64,000 bases of DNA from Olleya sp. Hel_I_94. GTDB lineage: Bacteria > Bacteroidota > Bacteroidia > Flavobacteriales > Flavobacteriaceae. The position numbers and the translations under genes were made by a program. Positions 53,565-62,969 of the stretch are shown piece after piece. The first letter of the stretch is position 1. Every line of letters begins with the position of its first letter. The stretch lies in contig NZ_VISI01000002.1 in NCBI RefSeq assembly GCF_007827365.1, forward strand, positions 2,175,001 to 2,239,000, written 5' to 3'. Under the pieces are notes generated by a model. The model ran no database searches. It worked only from the letters and a program-made list of their open reading frames with translations, and was not told where the DNA came from.

Positions 53565-55526
53565 TTAAACTATCTTTTTGTCAAAAATTTCAAAATCAGA
53601 ATTCATACTTAAAAACTCAGGTACGATCTCTTTCATTTTTTTTACAATTTCATTTTTGTTGTCTTCTTTAGCTAAAATAAATAACTCATTTACATCTTTG
53701 TTAATTTCTGTATGAGTACAATTATCTATTTTGGCAATCATGATTTTGCTATTGTAAGTTGGTAATGTTGTAGATTTATAGCTTAACAACTCTTCATACA
53801 ACTTTTCTCCTGGTCTTAATCCAACAACTTTAATATCAATATCTTTATAAGGTACAAAACCTGCTAAACGAATAATTTTTTTAGCCAAGTCAATTATCTT
53901 AACAGCTTCTCCCATATCAAAGATAAAAATCTCTCCACCATTACCCATTGCTCCTGCTTCCAAAACTAATTGGCAAGCTTCTGGTATGGTCATAAAATAC
54001 CTAATAATGTCTGGATGCGTTATTGTTAACGGTCCACCTTCTTGAATTTGTCTTTTAAATAATGGTACAACAGAGCCATTACTACCCAAAACATTTCCAA
54101 ATCTAGTGGTTACAAAGTTAGTTTTGTTTTTAGGATCTGCCATAGCTTTAACCTGTAAGGCTTGGACATAAATCTCGGCAATACGTTTTGAGGCTCCCAT
54201 TACGTTACTTGGGTTAACAGCCTTATCTGTAGAGACCATGACAAATTTTTCTGATTTAAATTTATAAGATAAATCCGCTACATTTTTTGATCCCATTATG
54301 TTAGCAAAAATAGCTTCCGATGGGTGTTTTTCCATTAATGGTACATGCTTGTATGCTGCTGCATGGTACACTACTTGTGGATTATATTTTTTAAAAACAT
54401 CTTCTAAAACATCTACTTTTCTTACATCTCCTATAATTGCTTCGAAGTTTAGATCTGGAAAATCACGTTTAATTTCTTGCTGAATTTCGTATAAAGGCGA
54501 TTCTGATTGATCAAAAATCAATAGTTTACTAGGTTTATAGCTAGCTACTTGTCTAACAATTTCGCTTCCAATGGAACCTGCTCCACCTGTAACTAGAATA
54601 CATTTATTAAAAATTTCTTTTGCAACTAACTTGTTATCTAACTGTATTGGTTCTCTCTCTAAAATGTCTTCAATTTGTATTTTTTGAATTTGATTAGAAA
54701 GTGTAGTGTTTTTTTCTATATCGGAAATTAAAGGCGCTCTAAAAACCTTGTAGTTAAACTCTAAACAGCTATCAACAATTTTAATACTTTCCTCTTTTGT
54801 TAAGGAGCTATCTGCTATAATAAGTGCTTGTGCATTATATATCCTAAGTAATACTGCGGTTTTGCGTTTTAGATAAATAATTGGTAGACCTAATATTTCT
54901 TTACTTTTATTTTTACCATCCTTATCAATAAATCCTAAAACCTTGTATCGCGAAGGTTTTTCCGATTTTAATGCACTTGCTATTGCTATTGCATTTTCAC
55001 TGGTACCATAAATTAAAACATTTAGTCTTGCTTCTTCATCATTGTAACGTTGGTAAACTTCAAAGACTTGTTTAACCAAAATCCTAAATAAAAATAAACC
55101 ACAAAAAGATACGATGGAATATATAAACAGTTGAGGAATTGAAAACAACTCGTCACCAACCAAATAAAAATAACCGTAGTATAATGCCAAGGATGAAAGC
55201 AATGTAGCTAAAGACGCTAGAAAAAACTTAGCAGCATCAATAAAGGTTGAGTGCCTTATAAGGCCAGCATAAGTCCTAAATAGTATAAAAAATAAGACAT
55301 TAATTACAACTATTAAAAGCTCCTCATTTGAAAATCCTAAATTAAAAAAAGCTGCATTTTTAATTTTGCTTACAATAATCTTAGTAAAAAATAAAGAAAT
55401 TACTAATATGAAACTATCAAAACAAAGTATTGCCCACCTTGGTAAGTAATTTACATTTTTAAAATCTATCTTTTTCTGACTAGATTCTAAAACTTGAAAT
55501 AAAGCTTGTTTTAATTGTTTAAGCAT
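53565..55526 (-). CDS. WbpM/CapD-like nucleotide-sugar 4,6-dehydratase
   Basis: 653 aa. Four N-terminal membrane helices (about 30-150), a first Rossmann domain (VLIYGTSENAIAIASAL), then the catalytic SDR domain with VTGGAGSIGSEIVRQV. The usual YxxxK is replaced by MxxxK in NPSNVMGASKR, after VMVSTDKAV, the mark of the inverting/retaining UDP-GlcNAc 4,6-dehydratases. It makes a 4-keto-6-deoxy sugar from UDP-GlcNAc, used by the aminotransferase gene that precedes it in the operon. Confidence 0.93.
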   Translation of the reverse strand: MLKQLKQALFQVLESSQKKIDFKNVNYLPRWAILCFDSFILVISLFFTKIIVSKIKNAAFFNLGFSNEELLIVVINVLFFILFRTYAGLIRHSTFIDAAKFFLASLATLLSSLALYYGYFYLVGDELFSIPQLFIYSIVSFCGLFLFRILVKQVFEVYQRYNDEEARLNVLIYGTSENAIAIASALKSEKPSRYKVLGFIDKDGKNKSKEILGLPIIYLKRKTAVLLRIYNAQALIIADSSLTKEESIKIVDSCLEFNYKVFRAPLISDIEKNTTLSNQIQKIQIEDILEREPIQLDNKLVAKEIFNKCILVTGGAGSIGSEIVRQVASYKPSKLLIFDQSESPLYEIQQEIKRDFPDLNFEAIIGDVRKVDVLEDVFKKYNPQVVYHAAAYKHVPLMEKHPSEAIFANIMGSKNVADLSYKFKSEKFVMVSTDKAVNPSNVMGASKRIAEIYVQALQVKAMADPKNKTNFVTTRFGNVLGSNGSVVPLFKRQIQEGGPLTITHPDIIRYFMTIPEACQLVLEAGAMGNGGEIFIFDMGEAVKIIDLAKKIIRLAGFVPYKDIDIKVVGLRPGEKLYEELLSYKSTTLPTYNSKIMIAKIDNCTHTEINKDVNELFILAKEDNKNEIVKKMKEIVPEFLSMNSDFEIFDKKIV

Positions 55527-55624
55527 TTGGATCTTTAATAAAAGTTAACAAATATCTTAAAATATAATGACAATGTAATCAAAATTATATTTAAAGCCTT
55601 TACAACTCTAGTTAATGTAATAAT

Positions 55625-56752
55625 TTATAAAAGCTTATTTACTACTTTTTTTATTCTATCTAAATCTACTTGCTGTAAATTTGATCCACTTGGTAAACAC
55701 AATCCTTTTTCAAACAGGGTTTTACTTAATTGATCACCAAAGTATAGCGCGTTTTTAAAAATTGGTTGCATATGCATAGGTTTCCATAAAGGTCTTGTTT
55801 CTATGTTCTCTGTATCCATAGCTTCTTGGAATTGTGCTTTTGTAAAAGGTGCGTCTTCATGAATTAAGATACAACTTAACCAAAAATTTGAATAAAAATC
55901 TTCATTTGGCTGTTTTTGAACTTCGACACCTTTTACATCTTTAAAAAGATTAGTGTAAAACGCATTCATGTCACGTCTTAATCCAATGTGTTTATCTAAA
56001 ACCTCCATTTGTCCACGTCCAATACCAGCTGAAATATTACTCATTCTGTAATTATAACCAATTTTAGAATGTTCGTAATGTGGTGCATTGTCCCTTGCTT
56101 GGGTAGCATAAAAAATAGTTTGATCCTTATCTTCACTTGTATTGCAAACCATTGCTCCTCCACCGGAAGTTGTAATAATTTTATTACCGTTGAAGGATAA
56201 AATTGAAAAGTCCCCAAATGTTCCGCATTGTCTACCTTTATATGTGGATCCTAAAGCTTCTGCAGCATCTTCAACTACAGGTATTTGATATTTTTTAGCG
56301 ACCGCTAACAATTGGTCTACTTTAGATGGCATACCATACAAATGGACTATAATTATAGCTTTTGGTTTTTTACCGTTGGCTATTCTGTCTTTTATTGCTT
56401 CTTCTAGATGCTTTGGACACATATTCCACGTTTCTGCTTCACTATCCACAAAAACTGGTATTGCACCTTGATAAACTATTGGATTTGATGATCCACAAAA
56501 GGTAAAGGTTTGACAAATTACTTCATCATTTAATACTACACCAAGTTGTACTAAAGCTAAATGGATTGCTGCTGTACCAGAAGATAAACAGGCTACTTTT
56601 TTGTCTTGACCTAAATAGGTTTCTAGGTCTTTTTCAAAACCATTTACATTAGGACCTAATGGTGCTACCCAATTAGTATCAAACGCTTCTTTTATATAAT
56701 TTTGCTCTGTTCCTCCCATGTGTGGAGAGGATAGCCATATTTTTGAATTCAT
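55625..56752 (-). CDS. DegT/DnrJ/EryC1 family sugar aminotransferase
   Basis: 375 aa, PLP-dependent fold type I. The Schiff-base Lys lies in SFNGNKIITTSGGGAMV, the cofactor Asp in VVEDAAEALGSTYKG and the N terminus (KIWLSSPHMGGTEQNYIKEA) matches PglE/PseC-like enzymes. It probably aminates the 4-keto sugar made by the dehydratase, giving a bacillosamine-type precursor. It overlaps the following sugar transferase gene by 4 bases. Confidence 0.92.
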   Translation of the reverse strand: MNSKIWLSSPHMGGTEQNYIKEAFDTNWVAPLGPNVNGFEKDLETYLGQDKKVACLSSGTAAIHLALVQLGVVLNDEVICQTFTFCGSSNPIVYQGAIPVFVDSEAETWNMCPKHLEEAIKDRIANGKKPKAIIIVHLYGMPSKVDQLLAVAKKYQIPVVEDAAEALGSTYKGRQCGTFGDFSILSFNGNKIITTSGGGAMVCNTSEDKDQTIFYATQARDNAPHYEHSKIGYNYRMSNISAGIGRGQMEVLDKHIGLRRDMNAFYTNLFKDVKGVEVQKQPNEDFYSNFWLSCILIHEDAPFTKAQFQEAMDTENIETRPLWKPMHMQPIFKNALYFGDQLSKTLFEKGLCLPSGSNLQQVDLDRIKKVVNKLL

Positions 56753-57306
56753 TTTCTAAAAATTATTTTAATAACTGTTTTTATTATGATTTTAATATCA
56801 CCTATAAAAGACTGCGTATAATAGTACTCTAAATTAAGTCTTAATTTATCAGGATATATAACAGAATCGTTATAATGTTTTGGGTTATCATTCTTTAATA
56901 AAACTTGTTCTTCGTTAATATATTTTAAGGTTGCAGGACTAGTTAAACCTGGTTTTAATTCTAATATTTTACTAAACTCACCTGTTAGTTTATCCAAATA
57001 TATTGGTAATTCTGGTCTTGGTCCAACAAAGCTCATGTCACCAATTAAAATGTTTATAATCTGAGGAATTTCGTCTAGTTTATATTTTCGTAGAAAAAAT
57101 CCTACTTTATTAATTGTATCCGTTTTTAAACAGAAGGTTTGCAGCTTATAAATAGTAAATAATTTACCATTTTCACCTAACCTTTTTTGTTTAAAAATAC
57201 CTGTTCCGCCATTATATATTTTTGCTATAATTATTAAAAACAATAATGGTAGTAACAAAACTACAAGTAACATTAAAGCTAATAATTTATCAAAAAAAGC
57301 TTTCAT
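56749..57306 (-). CDS. Small phosphoglycosyl transferase (PglC-like)
   Basis: 185 aa, the short form of the family: one N-terminal membrane segment (about 5-28, LLALMLLVVLLLPLLFLI) and the catalytic domain with YKLDEIPQIINILIGDMSFVG (Asp-Glu pair). The usual KFRSM-type block reads YKLQTF and is therefore changed at the Arg, and the C-terminal GLAQV loop reads GLTSPATL; these changes may shift or reduce activity. It lies next to the aminotransferase gene, as PglC does in Campylobacter. Confidence 0.8.
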   Translation of the reverse strand: MKAFFDKLLALMLLVVLLLPLLFLIIIAKIYNGGTGIFKQKRLGENGKLFTIYKLQTFCLKTDTINKVGFFLRKYKLDEIPQIINILIGDMSFVGPRPELPIYLDKLTGEFSKILELKPGLTSPATLKYINEEQVLLKNDNPKHYNDSVIYPDKLRLNLEYYYTQSFIGDIKIIIKTVIKIIFRK

Positions 57307-57309
57307 TTT

Positions 57310-58335
57310 TTATGCTCTGTACAATGGGAAAAACCCACTATTGGTATCTTTATTTTTTAATTGAACTAAGTTGTCATAGACTTCTTGATCCGATATAAAT
57401 TGCCACACTTTATAATTAAAGTTTAAATCTGAAAAACCTGATTTAAACTTGTAAAGTGAGTCTTCATCACTACCACCAACACCACCACCAAGGTGCAGGT
57501 AATCTAAATCCAAAGTGTTACCTAATAGTCTAGCCTCATCTAAAATTAGCTTCATTGGTGTATCCCTAGAAAATTCTGCTTTTGTACCCGCTAAATGGTA
57601 TTGCATTACTTTATTTGTGACAGTAAAAATAGCACCTGCTGTAATTATATCGTCTTTTTTAGCTAAAAGTAATTTAGCATCAAAGGAATCGTTTTTTAAA
57701 AAGGAGTAAAAATAGTCTTTAGTAAAGAAGTAATTATCCGAAGCATTAACCCTTTTCATGGTATCATTATAGATTTCAATAAATTGATCTATTTCCTCAT
57801 TAGTAGTGGCTTCAATCACCGAGAAATTATTTTTTTTAAGCTTATTTATTTCGTATTTATTAGACTTTCTATATTTCTGTCTTTGTAAATCAATAGGTAA
57901 ATTTAGGTCTATTGCTATTGTTTTATTTAAGCTAATTGTTTTTCCAAATCCATCTAACATTTTATGGTTTTCAAATACTGGATGTAATCTAGAAAAACAG
58001 GACACAATTTTAGAGTCTTTAAAAAATGACAGTACATTATTATGAAACAAGTCTAAAAGCGCTTTACTAACTTGGTCAAATGCTATGTTAGATATTGGTC
58101 CTGCGTAGCCATATACCGATGTACAGTCTTTAAAATCTGATTCAGGAATATCCCTAATAATAATTGGCAAAGCAATATAAGCATCCTCTAAAGATTGGAC
58201 CAATAATACAGGTTCTCCTTCTGTTTCTAATACATTATAGTCAAGGGTATGATAAAAATCATAATTAACACTATTAGTAATTATATTAGACCATTCTTGG
58301 CTTTCGCTGAGTTTGATTATTCTAATACTATTCAT
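57310..58335 (-). CDS. FemAB-like/GNAT acyltransferase
   Basis: 341 aa, cytoplasmic. YRKSNKYEINKLKKNNFSVIEA, FLKNDSFDAKLLLAKKDDIITAGAIFTV and YHLAGTKAEFSRDTPMKLIL resemble the C-terminal GNAT half of FemX/FemAB proteins, which add amino acids from aminoacyl-tRNA, or of related acyltransferases in polysaccharide loci. The end (LHLGGGVGGSDEDSLYKFKSGF) is typical. It overlaps the previous gene by 8 bases. A role in decorating an amino sugar is inferred from context. Confidence 0.75.
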   Translation of the reverse strand: MNSIRIIKLSESQEWSNIITNSVNYDFYHTLDYNVLETEGEPVLLVQSLEDAYIALPIIIRDIPESDFKDCTSVYGYAGPISNIAFDQVSKALLDLFHNNVLSFFKDSKIVSCFSRLHPVFENHKMLDGFGKTISLNKTIAIDLNLPIDLQRQKYRKSNKYEINKLKKNNFSVIEATTNEEIDQFIEIYNDTMKRVNASDNYFFTKDYFYSFLKNDSFDAKLLLAKKDDIITAGAIFTVTNKVMQYHLAGTKAEFSRDTPMKLILDEARLLGNTLDLDYLHLGGGVGGSDEDSLYKFKSGFSDLNFNYKVWQFISDQEVYDNLVQLKNKDTNSGFFPLYRA

Positions 58336-59377
58336 TACTGAAATAAAAATTTAATTTGTTTATTATAAGATTAATATCCTCTGTATTATATCTATAATCT
58401 AAATGCAAAAAAAGAACTTTATCTTCAATTTCTATATCTCTTTTAGTAAGTTGGCCAGGCCACAAAACAGCTGGATATATTTTATTACTAATTAGATAAG
58501 ATTTAAGTTCATCTCTATTTTTTTTAGACTTTAACTGTAAAACTAATCCTGCTCCAAGTCTTGTTTTTTGGCTATTTAAAACTAAGTCTTTATCAATCTT
58601 TAAATTACTTAAAGCTTGATTAATATTTTCTTTTTTTGCTTTAAGTATTTGGGTAATATCTAAATTTTGTAAAAGTACCTTAGCTGTTTTAGGTATTTTG
58701 GCACTTTTTAATTTGCCCTCCAAGTTTTCTTCACTTTCAATAAATATCTCTCTGTAGGTGTCTTTATCGTTAGACAAACCTTCTAAATATCTTTTTTTCA
58801 AATACATTGCTGTCAATTTTTTGATAGCTATACTATTTGCTAAACGACTTTGTTTACCCTTAGGTAATTTAAAACCATTAGAACTTGCTAAAAAGCCCCC
58901 AGAAGGTATTGGCAACTCTTTACGTAAAGAACCAAAAACATAGTCCGCAGTGCTAGTCTTTATGGCTTCTAAATTATGAGTTAAATCATCTATTAAAACT
59001 GCTTTTTTTATGGATAGAAACAAGTGATGTTTTAGCCCAAAAAAATCAACGTTTATAATCACAGACGTTGGATTATCATTAATCTTAAAATCTTTATCTA
59101 TTGTGTCTAAAAAAGGATTAAAATCGTAAATCTTAACATCTATAGTTAAGTCTTGTATAAACTTAACAACCTCTTGGCAATAGTAACTAGGAAAATATAC
59201 TGTTTTCCAGTTATGCTTTTTAATACCTTGCTTTAGCAAGGCATAAAGCGCTGTTCTGCCTGATAAAAATAAGGTTGTGTTTTTTAAGAAAAAATTTTGG
59301 TTATTGGTTTGCCACTTGGACTCTGTGCAAAGATGGAAATCTGAACCAAATTCTTTATTTGTTATTGACCCTCCCAA
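58328..59377 (-). CDS. Aminotransferase-like protein of the polysaccharide cluster
   Basis: 349 aa. The layout suggests PLP fold type I: LSGRTALYALLKQGI near residues 33-47, YFPSYYCQEVV, a cofactor-type Asp in VLIDDLTHNLEAI, and a candidate Schiff-base Lys in FGSLRKELPIPSGGF. This SLRK type differs from DegT enzymes and its reaction is unknown to me. The start is a TTG (59377); a stop lies two codons upstream. It overlaps its neighbours by 8 and 16 bases, so it forms a tight unit with the FemAB-like and GNAT genes. Confidence 0.65.
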   Translation of the reverse strand: MGGSITNKEFGSDFHLCTESKWQTNNQNFFLKNTTLFLSGRTALYALLKQGIKKHNWKTVYFPSYYCQEVVKFIQDLTIDVKIYDFNPFLDTIDKDFKINDNPTSVIINVDFFGLKHHLFLSIKKAVLIDDLTHNLEAIKTSTADYVFGSLRKELPIPSGGFLASSNGFKLPKGKQSRLANSIAIKKLTAMYLKKRYLEGLSNDKDTYREIFIESEENLEGKLKSAKIPKTAKVLLQNLDITQILKAKKENINQALSNLKIDKDLVLNSQKTRLGAGLVLQLKSKKNRDELKSYLISNKIYPAVLWPGQLTKRDIEIEDKVLFLHLDYRYNTEDINLIINKLNFYFSNE

Positions 59378-59925
59378 TATTTATTTTCTTTAATTAAATT
59401 AAAATAATCTTCTTTAGTAATACCAACAATTACTTGATCCCACCATTGATTTTTTCTAAAATAATGATTTTTTTTAACACCTTCTACTTGCCAACCACAC
59501 TTTTTAGTATAAACTCCTATAGATGCTTCGTTGTAAGAAATCATTGAACCATTCATTCGCATTAAACCTAACTCTTCAAATGCATATTTACTTATTGCCA
59601 TTATAGTGTCCACACCATAACCTTTACCTCTCATATTTTTATCTCCTAATAGCATACCATGAAAAGCATTTCTATCTTTCCAGTTAATCTCTACAATATT
59701 AGCCATACCTATTATACCAAGCTCTTCAGTATCTATTGCAAATCTTTGGTTTGTACTGTTTAGTGATAATGAATTAAACCACTTTTCTTGGTCTTGTCTA
59801 CTAGAAGGGAAATGCCAACCACCTAGCATATAATTAATTTCCGGATTATTTGACCACTTATGTAAAAATTCTAAATCTTCTCTTTCTATAGCTCTTAGCG
59901 TAATTTTTTTTCCCGTGATATTCAT
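59362..59925 (-). CDS. GNAT family N-acetyltransferase
   Basis: 187 aa of the RimJ/RimL/SpeG-type GNAT fold. ITLRAIEREDLEFLHKWSNNPEI opens the domain, DKNMRGKGYGVDTIMAIS holds the acetyl-CoA R/QxxGxG/A loop and MISYNEASIGVYTKKCGWQVEG follows as in sugar or peptide acetyltransferases (compare PseH). It probably acetylates an amino sugar of the repeat unit. It overlaps the sugar transferase gene start region by one base upstream and the aminotransferase-like gene by 16 bases. Confidence 0.85.
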   Translation of the reverse strand: MNITGKKITLRAIEREDLEFLHKWSNNPEINYMLGGWHFPSSRQDQEKWFNSLSLNSTNQRFAIDTEELGIIGMANIVEINWKDRNAFHGMLLGDKNMRGKGYGVDTIMAISKYAFEELGLMRMNGSMISYNEASIGVYTKKCGWQVEGVKKNHYFRKNQWWDQVIVGITKEDYFNLIKENKYWEGQ

Positions 59926-60569
59926 TATTTATTATTTTTAAAATGGTTAGAATCTAAGTTTTTACTAATCCCTAAATCATCAACTTCGTCTACTGTTTGC
60001 CCGTTAACTATTGTACTTTTACTAAATAAAACACTGTTTATAGTCATAAATATAATTTTGCAATCTAATTTAAAACTTAAATTGTCTATATAATAAACAT
60101 CATTTATAAAACGCTCGCTAAATTTCATTAGATTTCTTCCTTTAACTTGTGCTAAGCCTGTAATTCCGGGTTTAACTAAATGTCTTCTTTTCTGTTCTTC
60201 TGTATACAACTCTAAATAACTTGGTAGTAAAGGTCTAGGACCAATAATACTCATATCTCCTTTTATTACATTTATTAACTGTGGTAACTCGTCCAAGGAT
60301 GTTTTTCTTACAAATTTTCCAAAATTAGTTAAGCGGTCAACATCCGGTAATAACACTCCGTTTTTATCTTTGTCCTCTGTCATCGTTTTAAACTTAATAA
60401 TATTAAAAAGTTTACCATCTTTACCAGGTCTAGTCTGGAAAAAAAAAGGGTTTCCTTTATTTACATATGCCAATGACAAGTAGACAATAATAAATATTGG
60501 GCTAAAAACTAATAAGCCTAGTAATGCTGCTGTAAAATCAAAAAATGGTTTAAAGACGTTTTTGTACAT
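59925..60569 (-). CDS. Phosphoglycosyl transferase (sugar transferase)
   Basis: 214 aa. One N-terminal membrane segment (about residues 10-32, AALLGLLVFSPIFIIVYL), then IIKFKTMTEDKDKNG, TSLDELPQLINVIKGDMSIIG (Asp-Glu catalytic pair) and VKPGITGLAQVKGRN, all blocks intact. It transfers a sugar-1-phosphate to the polyprenyl carrier. I start it at the ATG at 60569, one base after the upstream gene's stop; a TTG at 60590 in frame would add seven residues. Third enzyme of this type in the cluster. Confidence 0.9.
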   Translation of the reverse strand: MYKNVFKPFFDFTAALLGLLVFSPIFIIVYLSLAYVNKGNPFFFQTRPGKDGKLFNIIKFKTMTEDKDKNGVLLPDVDRLTNFGKFVRKTSLDELPQLINVIKGDMSIIGPRPLLPSYLELYTEEQKRRHLVKPGITGLAQVKGRNLMKFSERFINDVYYIDNLSFKLDCKIIFMTINSVLFSKSTIVNGQTVDEVDDLGISKNLDSNHFKNNK

Positions 60570-60570
60570 T

Positions 60571-61770
60571 CTATTTTTTTGTGTTTTCAATAACTTTAAC
60601 TACTTGTGGGACTAGGATAGACTTATCGTATTTAGTCTCTGCTAACTGTCTAGAGTTAATAGAAAACGTATTATATAAATCTATATCTTTCTGTAAAACC
60701 TGTATTTTTTCAACTAACTGCTGTGGACTTGTTATGTCAGCATAAAAACCACAATTATTATCCTCTACCATGGTTTTTGTCCAACCTGCAGAATTAACTA
60801 TTATTGGCTTACCTGCAGATAAGGAATCAAACAATTTGTTAGGTGAATTAGTCTTTAAAATGTCAATATTAGCGAAACTTACAAGCGAGACATCACATGC
60901 ATTTACAATTTCTGAAACTTCAATCAATGCTTTTGTACCTAAAAACTTTACGTTGTCTAACGCATTATCTTGCACGTATTTTTTAAAGGTTTCAAATAAA
61001 ACGCCTTCACCTAAAAACACAAAATCAATGGTTGTTATATTATTGTCTTTTGCATATTTTGCTGCTTCAAAAAGGTGCTCTAAACCGTTAGCTCTACCCA
61101 TTGCACCAAAATGAATACAATTAAACTTTTGTGGATTTAAACCTAAGTTAGTTTTTTGCTGGTCTGATACTGGTCTAGGAAAAAACTCGTCAATCTTAGA
61201 CATATTTGGTATCATGCTAACTTTGGTGCGGTCAGTGATAAACTTTAACACCCCTTTTTCCATACCTGGGGACAATGCAATAATATGACTAGCATTTTTA
61301 TATATTGTTTTTTCAAAACCTACTGCTAATTTTATTAACAGTTTATTTTTTAAAGCTCCCATTTGGATTGGTACTTCAGGCCATAAATCTCTAACTTCAA
61401 AAGTATATGGAATCTTTTTAAACCATTTCCCTATTAATGCGGGAAAACCAACCGTTAAAGGTGTTGAAGTTGCAAAGACTGCATCTACATTTTTTTCTTT
61501 TAATAAGTAATAACTTGACATAAACATAAATGACAAGAAAGACTTAATTCTAGCAAAAATTGACAAGTTGTTAGAGTACGGAACGTTTAAGTACAAAACG
61601 TTAATACCATCAACAATTTCATGCTTTTTTGAAGAATCCATATTGTTTTTAGTACTAATAACTAAAACATCATGGTTTTTTTTTATTAACTCTTTAGCGA
61701 TCCAATAAGATCTAGTACCACCAGACTCGGTTGGTTTTCTAAAATATTGGTGTATGTAGATTATTTTCAT
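60571..61770 (-). CDS. Glycosyltransferase family 4 (WbuB-like)
   Basis: 399 aa, GT-B fold. KIIYIHQYFRKPTESGGTRS is the WbuB-type N terminus (acceptor side), VPIQMGALKNKLLIKLAVGFEK and FVFLGEGVLFETF lie in the linker and donor domain, and NSPNKLFDSLSAGKPIIVNSAG is the Ex7E-type donor block. It probably adds an N-acetylated amino sugar, as WbuB does. 4-base overlap with the polymerase gene. Confidence 0.9.
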   Translation of the reverse strand: MKIIYIHQYFRKPTESGGTRSYWIAKELIKKNHDVLVISTKNNMDSSKKHEIVDGINVLYLNVPYSNNLSIFARIKSFLSFMFMSSYYLLKEKNVDAVFATSTPLTVGFPALIGKWFKKIPYTFEVRDLWPEVPIQMGALKNKLLIKLAVGFEKTIYKNASHIIALSPGMEKGVLKFITDRTKVSMIPNMSKIDEFFPRPVSDQQKTNLGLNPQKFNCIHFGAMGRANGLEHLFEAAKYAKDNNITTIDFVFLGEGVLFETFKKYVQDNALDNVKFLGTKALIEVSEIVNACDVSLVSFANIDILKTNSPNKLFDSLSAGKPIIVNSAGWTKTMVEDNNCGFYADITSPQQLVEKIQVLQKDIDLYNTFSINSRQLAETKYDKSILVPQVVKVIENTKK

Positions 61771-62969
61771 TGTTTTAGACTTAGCGCTCTATCATAATTA
61801 ATAAATAGTACTGATATAAACATAATGACTATTGTATTAACACTTGTAAGTAAATTACCCGAAAATAGAGATGCAAAAATAAGACTAAATATTATAAAAT
61901 TAGAATACTTAGCAGAACTTGTACAAAGATTTTTGAAGAACAAAACATATGCAACAACTCCAGTAAGCCCAAAAAACAGGATTAAATCAAACAATTCTAA
62001 CTCAACTCGACTATTCGCAAATTTAGGTCCCCCAAAGATATAATTTAAAACACCCCAATTTTCTTCAATATAAGGAATAAAATAGTTTTGTAAAAGCACA
62101 TTCCTGTATGACGTAAAGGATGTAAAAAAGCCTTCTTCCAAATACACCCTATTAAACAATGAAAACTGTTTAGCAAAAACATCTTGAATTACGTGTCTAA
62201 ATAAAAAAATCATTAGTAAACTACCCGCTAAAAAATAGTACGTTATCTTTTGCTTAAGCAGTTTAATATTGTCAATAAAAAAATATAATAAGAAAATTAA
62301 TGTTAATAAAGATGCTTTTTTTGTTCCAATTAAAAAGGAGCAAACAACTAGTAAAACTAAAACACTTGCCATTACCATATCCTTTTTTTTAAGGTATAAA
62401 TAGTAGGCAACACATATTGCTATAAAATATAGATAACCTGCTTCGCTGTGATATAAAAGCAAACCTTGAAATCCAAACCTATTCCCTCCAAAAAAGTAGG
62501 ATTTAAACACATTAAGATTTAAAAAATAACCAATTAATATGGTAACTGAGTTTAGTGCCATAAACCAAATAAAAACTTTTACTTGATATTTTAAAACACT
62601 GAATACCATTGTTTTATTAAATAAAAAAACAAATAGCAACGCAAAAACACCATTTAAAAAATAGTGTCCATTAAATAAGATATTAGCCTGGTTTAGTGTA
62701 GAATAAAATGTTAATTGACTAATAATAAATGCAATTGACAGCAAAACTATTGGCAATAAAAACTTATAATCTACTTTATATTTATTAAAAAAAAAATAGG
62801 CACTTATTATAATTAGTATTTTAAAAATAATACCATATCTGTAATAAGTAAGATTAGCAATGTCATGGGATACAAAAAGCTTTACAATAAAATCATATGT
62901 GAAAAAAAACAGTATACTATTTTTTAAAACAAAGTCTTCATTAAAAATTTTGTCAATAATTTTACCCAT
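61767..62969 (-). CDS. O-antigen polymerase-like membrane protein (Wzy)
   Basis: 400 aa with around 11 hydrophobic helices and a larger loop in the second half (about residues 265-325, VFAKQFSLFNRVYLEEGFFTS) as in Wzy and O-antigen ligase families. There are no conserved catalytic motifs to read directly. Position among glycosyltransferases supports polymerisation of the repeat unit at the periplasmic face. It overlaps both neighbours by 4 and 8 bases. Confidence 0.78.
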   Translation of the reverse strand: MGKIIDKIFNEDFVLKNSILFFFTYDFIVKLFVSHDIANLTYYRYGIIFKILIIISAYFFFNKYKVDYKFLLPIVLLSIAFIISQLTFYSTLNQANILFNGHYFLNGVFALLFVFLFNKTMVFSVLKYQVKVFIWFMALNSVTILIGYFLNLNVFKSYFFGGNRFGFQGLLLYHSEAGYLYFIAICVAYYLYLKKKDMVMASVLVLLVVCSFLIGTKKASLLTLIFLLYFFIDNIKLLKQKITYYFLAGSLLMIFLFRHVIQDVFAKQFSLFNRVYLEEGFFTSFTSYRNVLLQNYFIPYIEENWGVLNYIFGGPKFANSRVELELFDLILFFGLTGVVAYVLFFKNLCTSSAKYSNFIIFSLIFASLFSGNLLTSVNTIVIMFISVLFINYDRALSLKQ

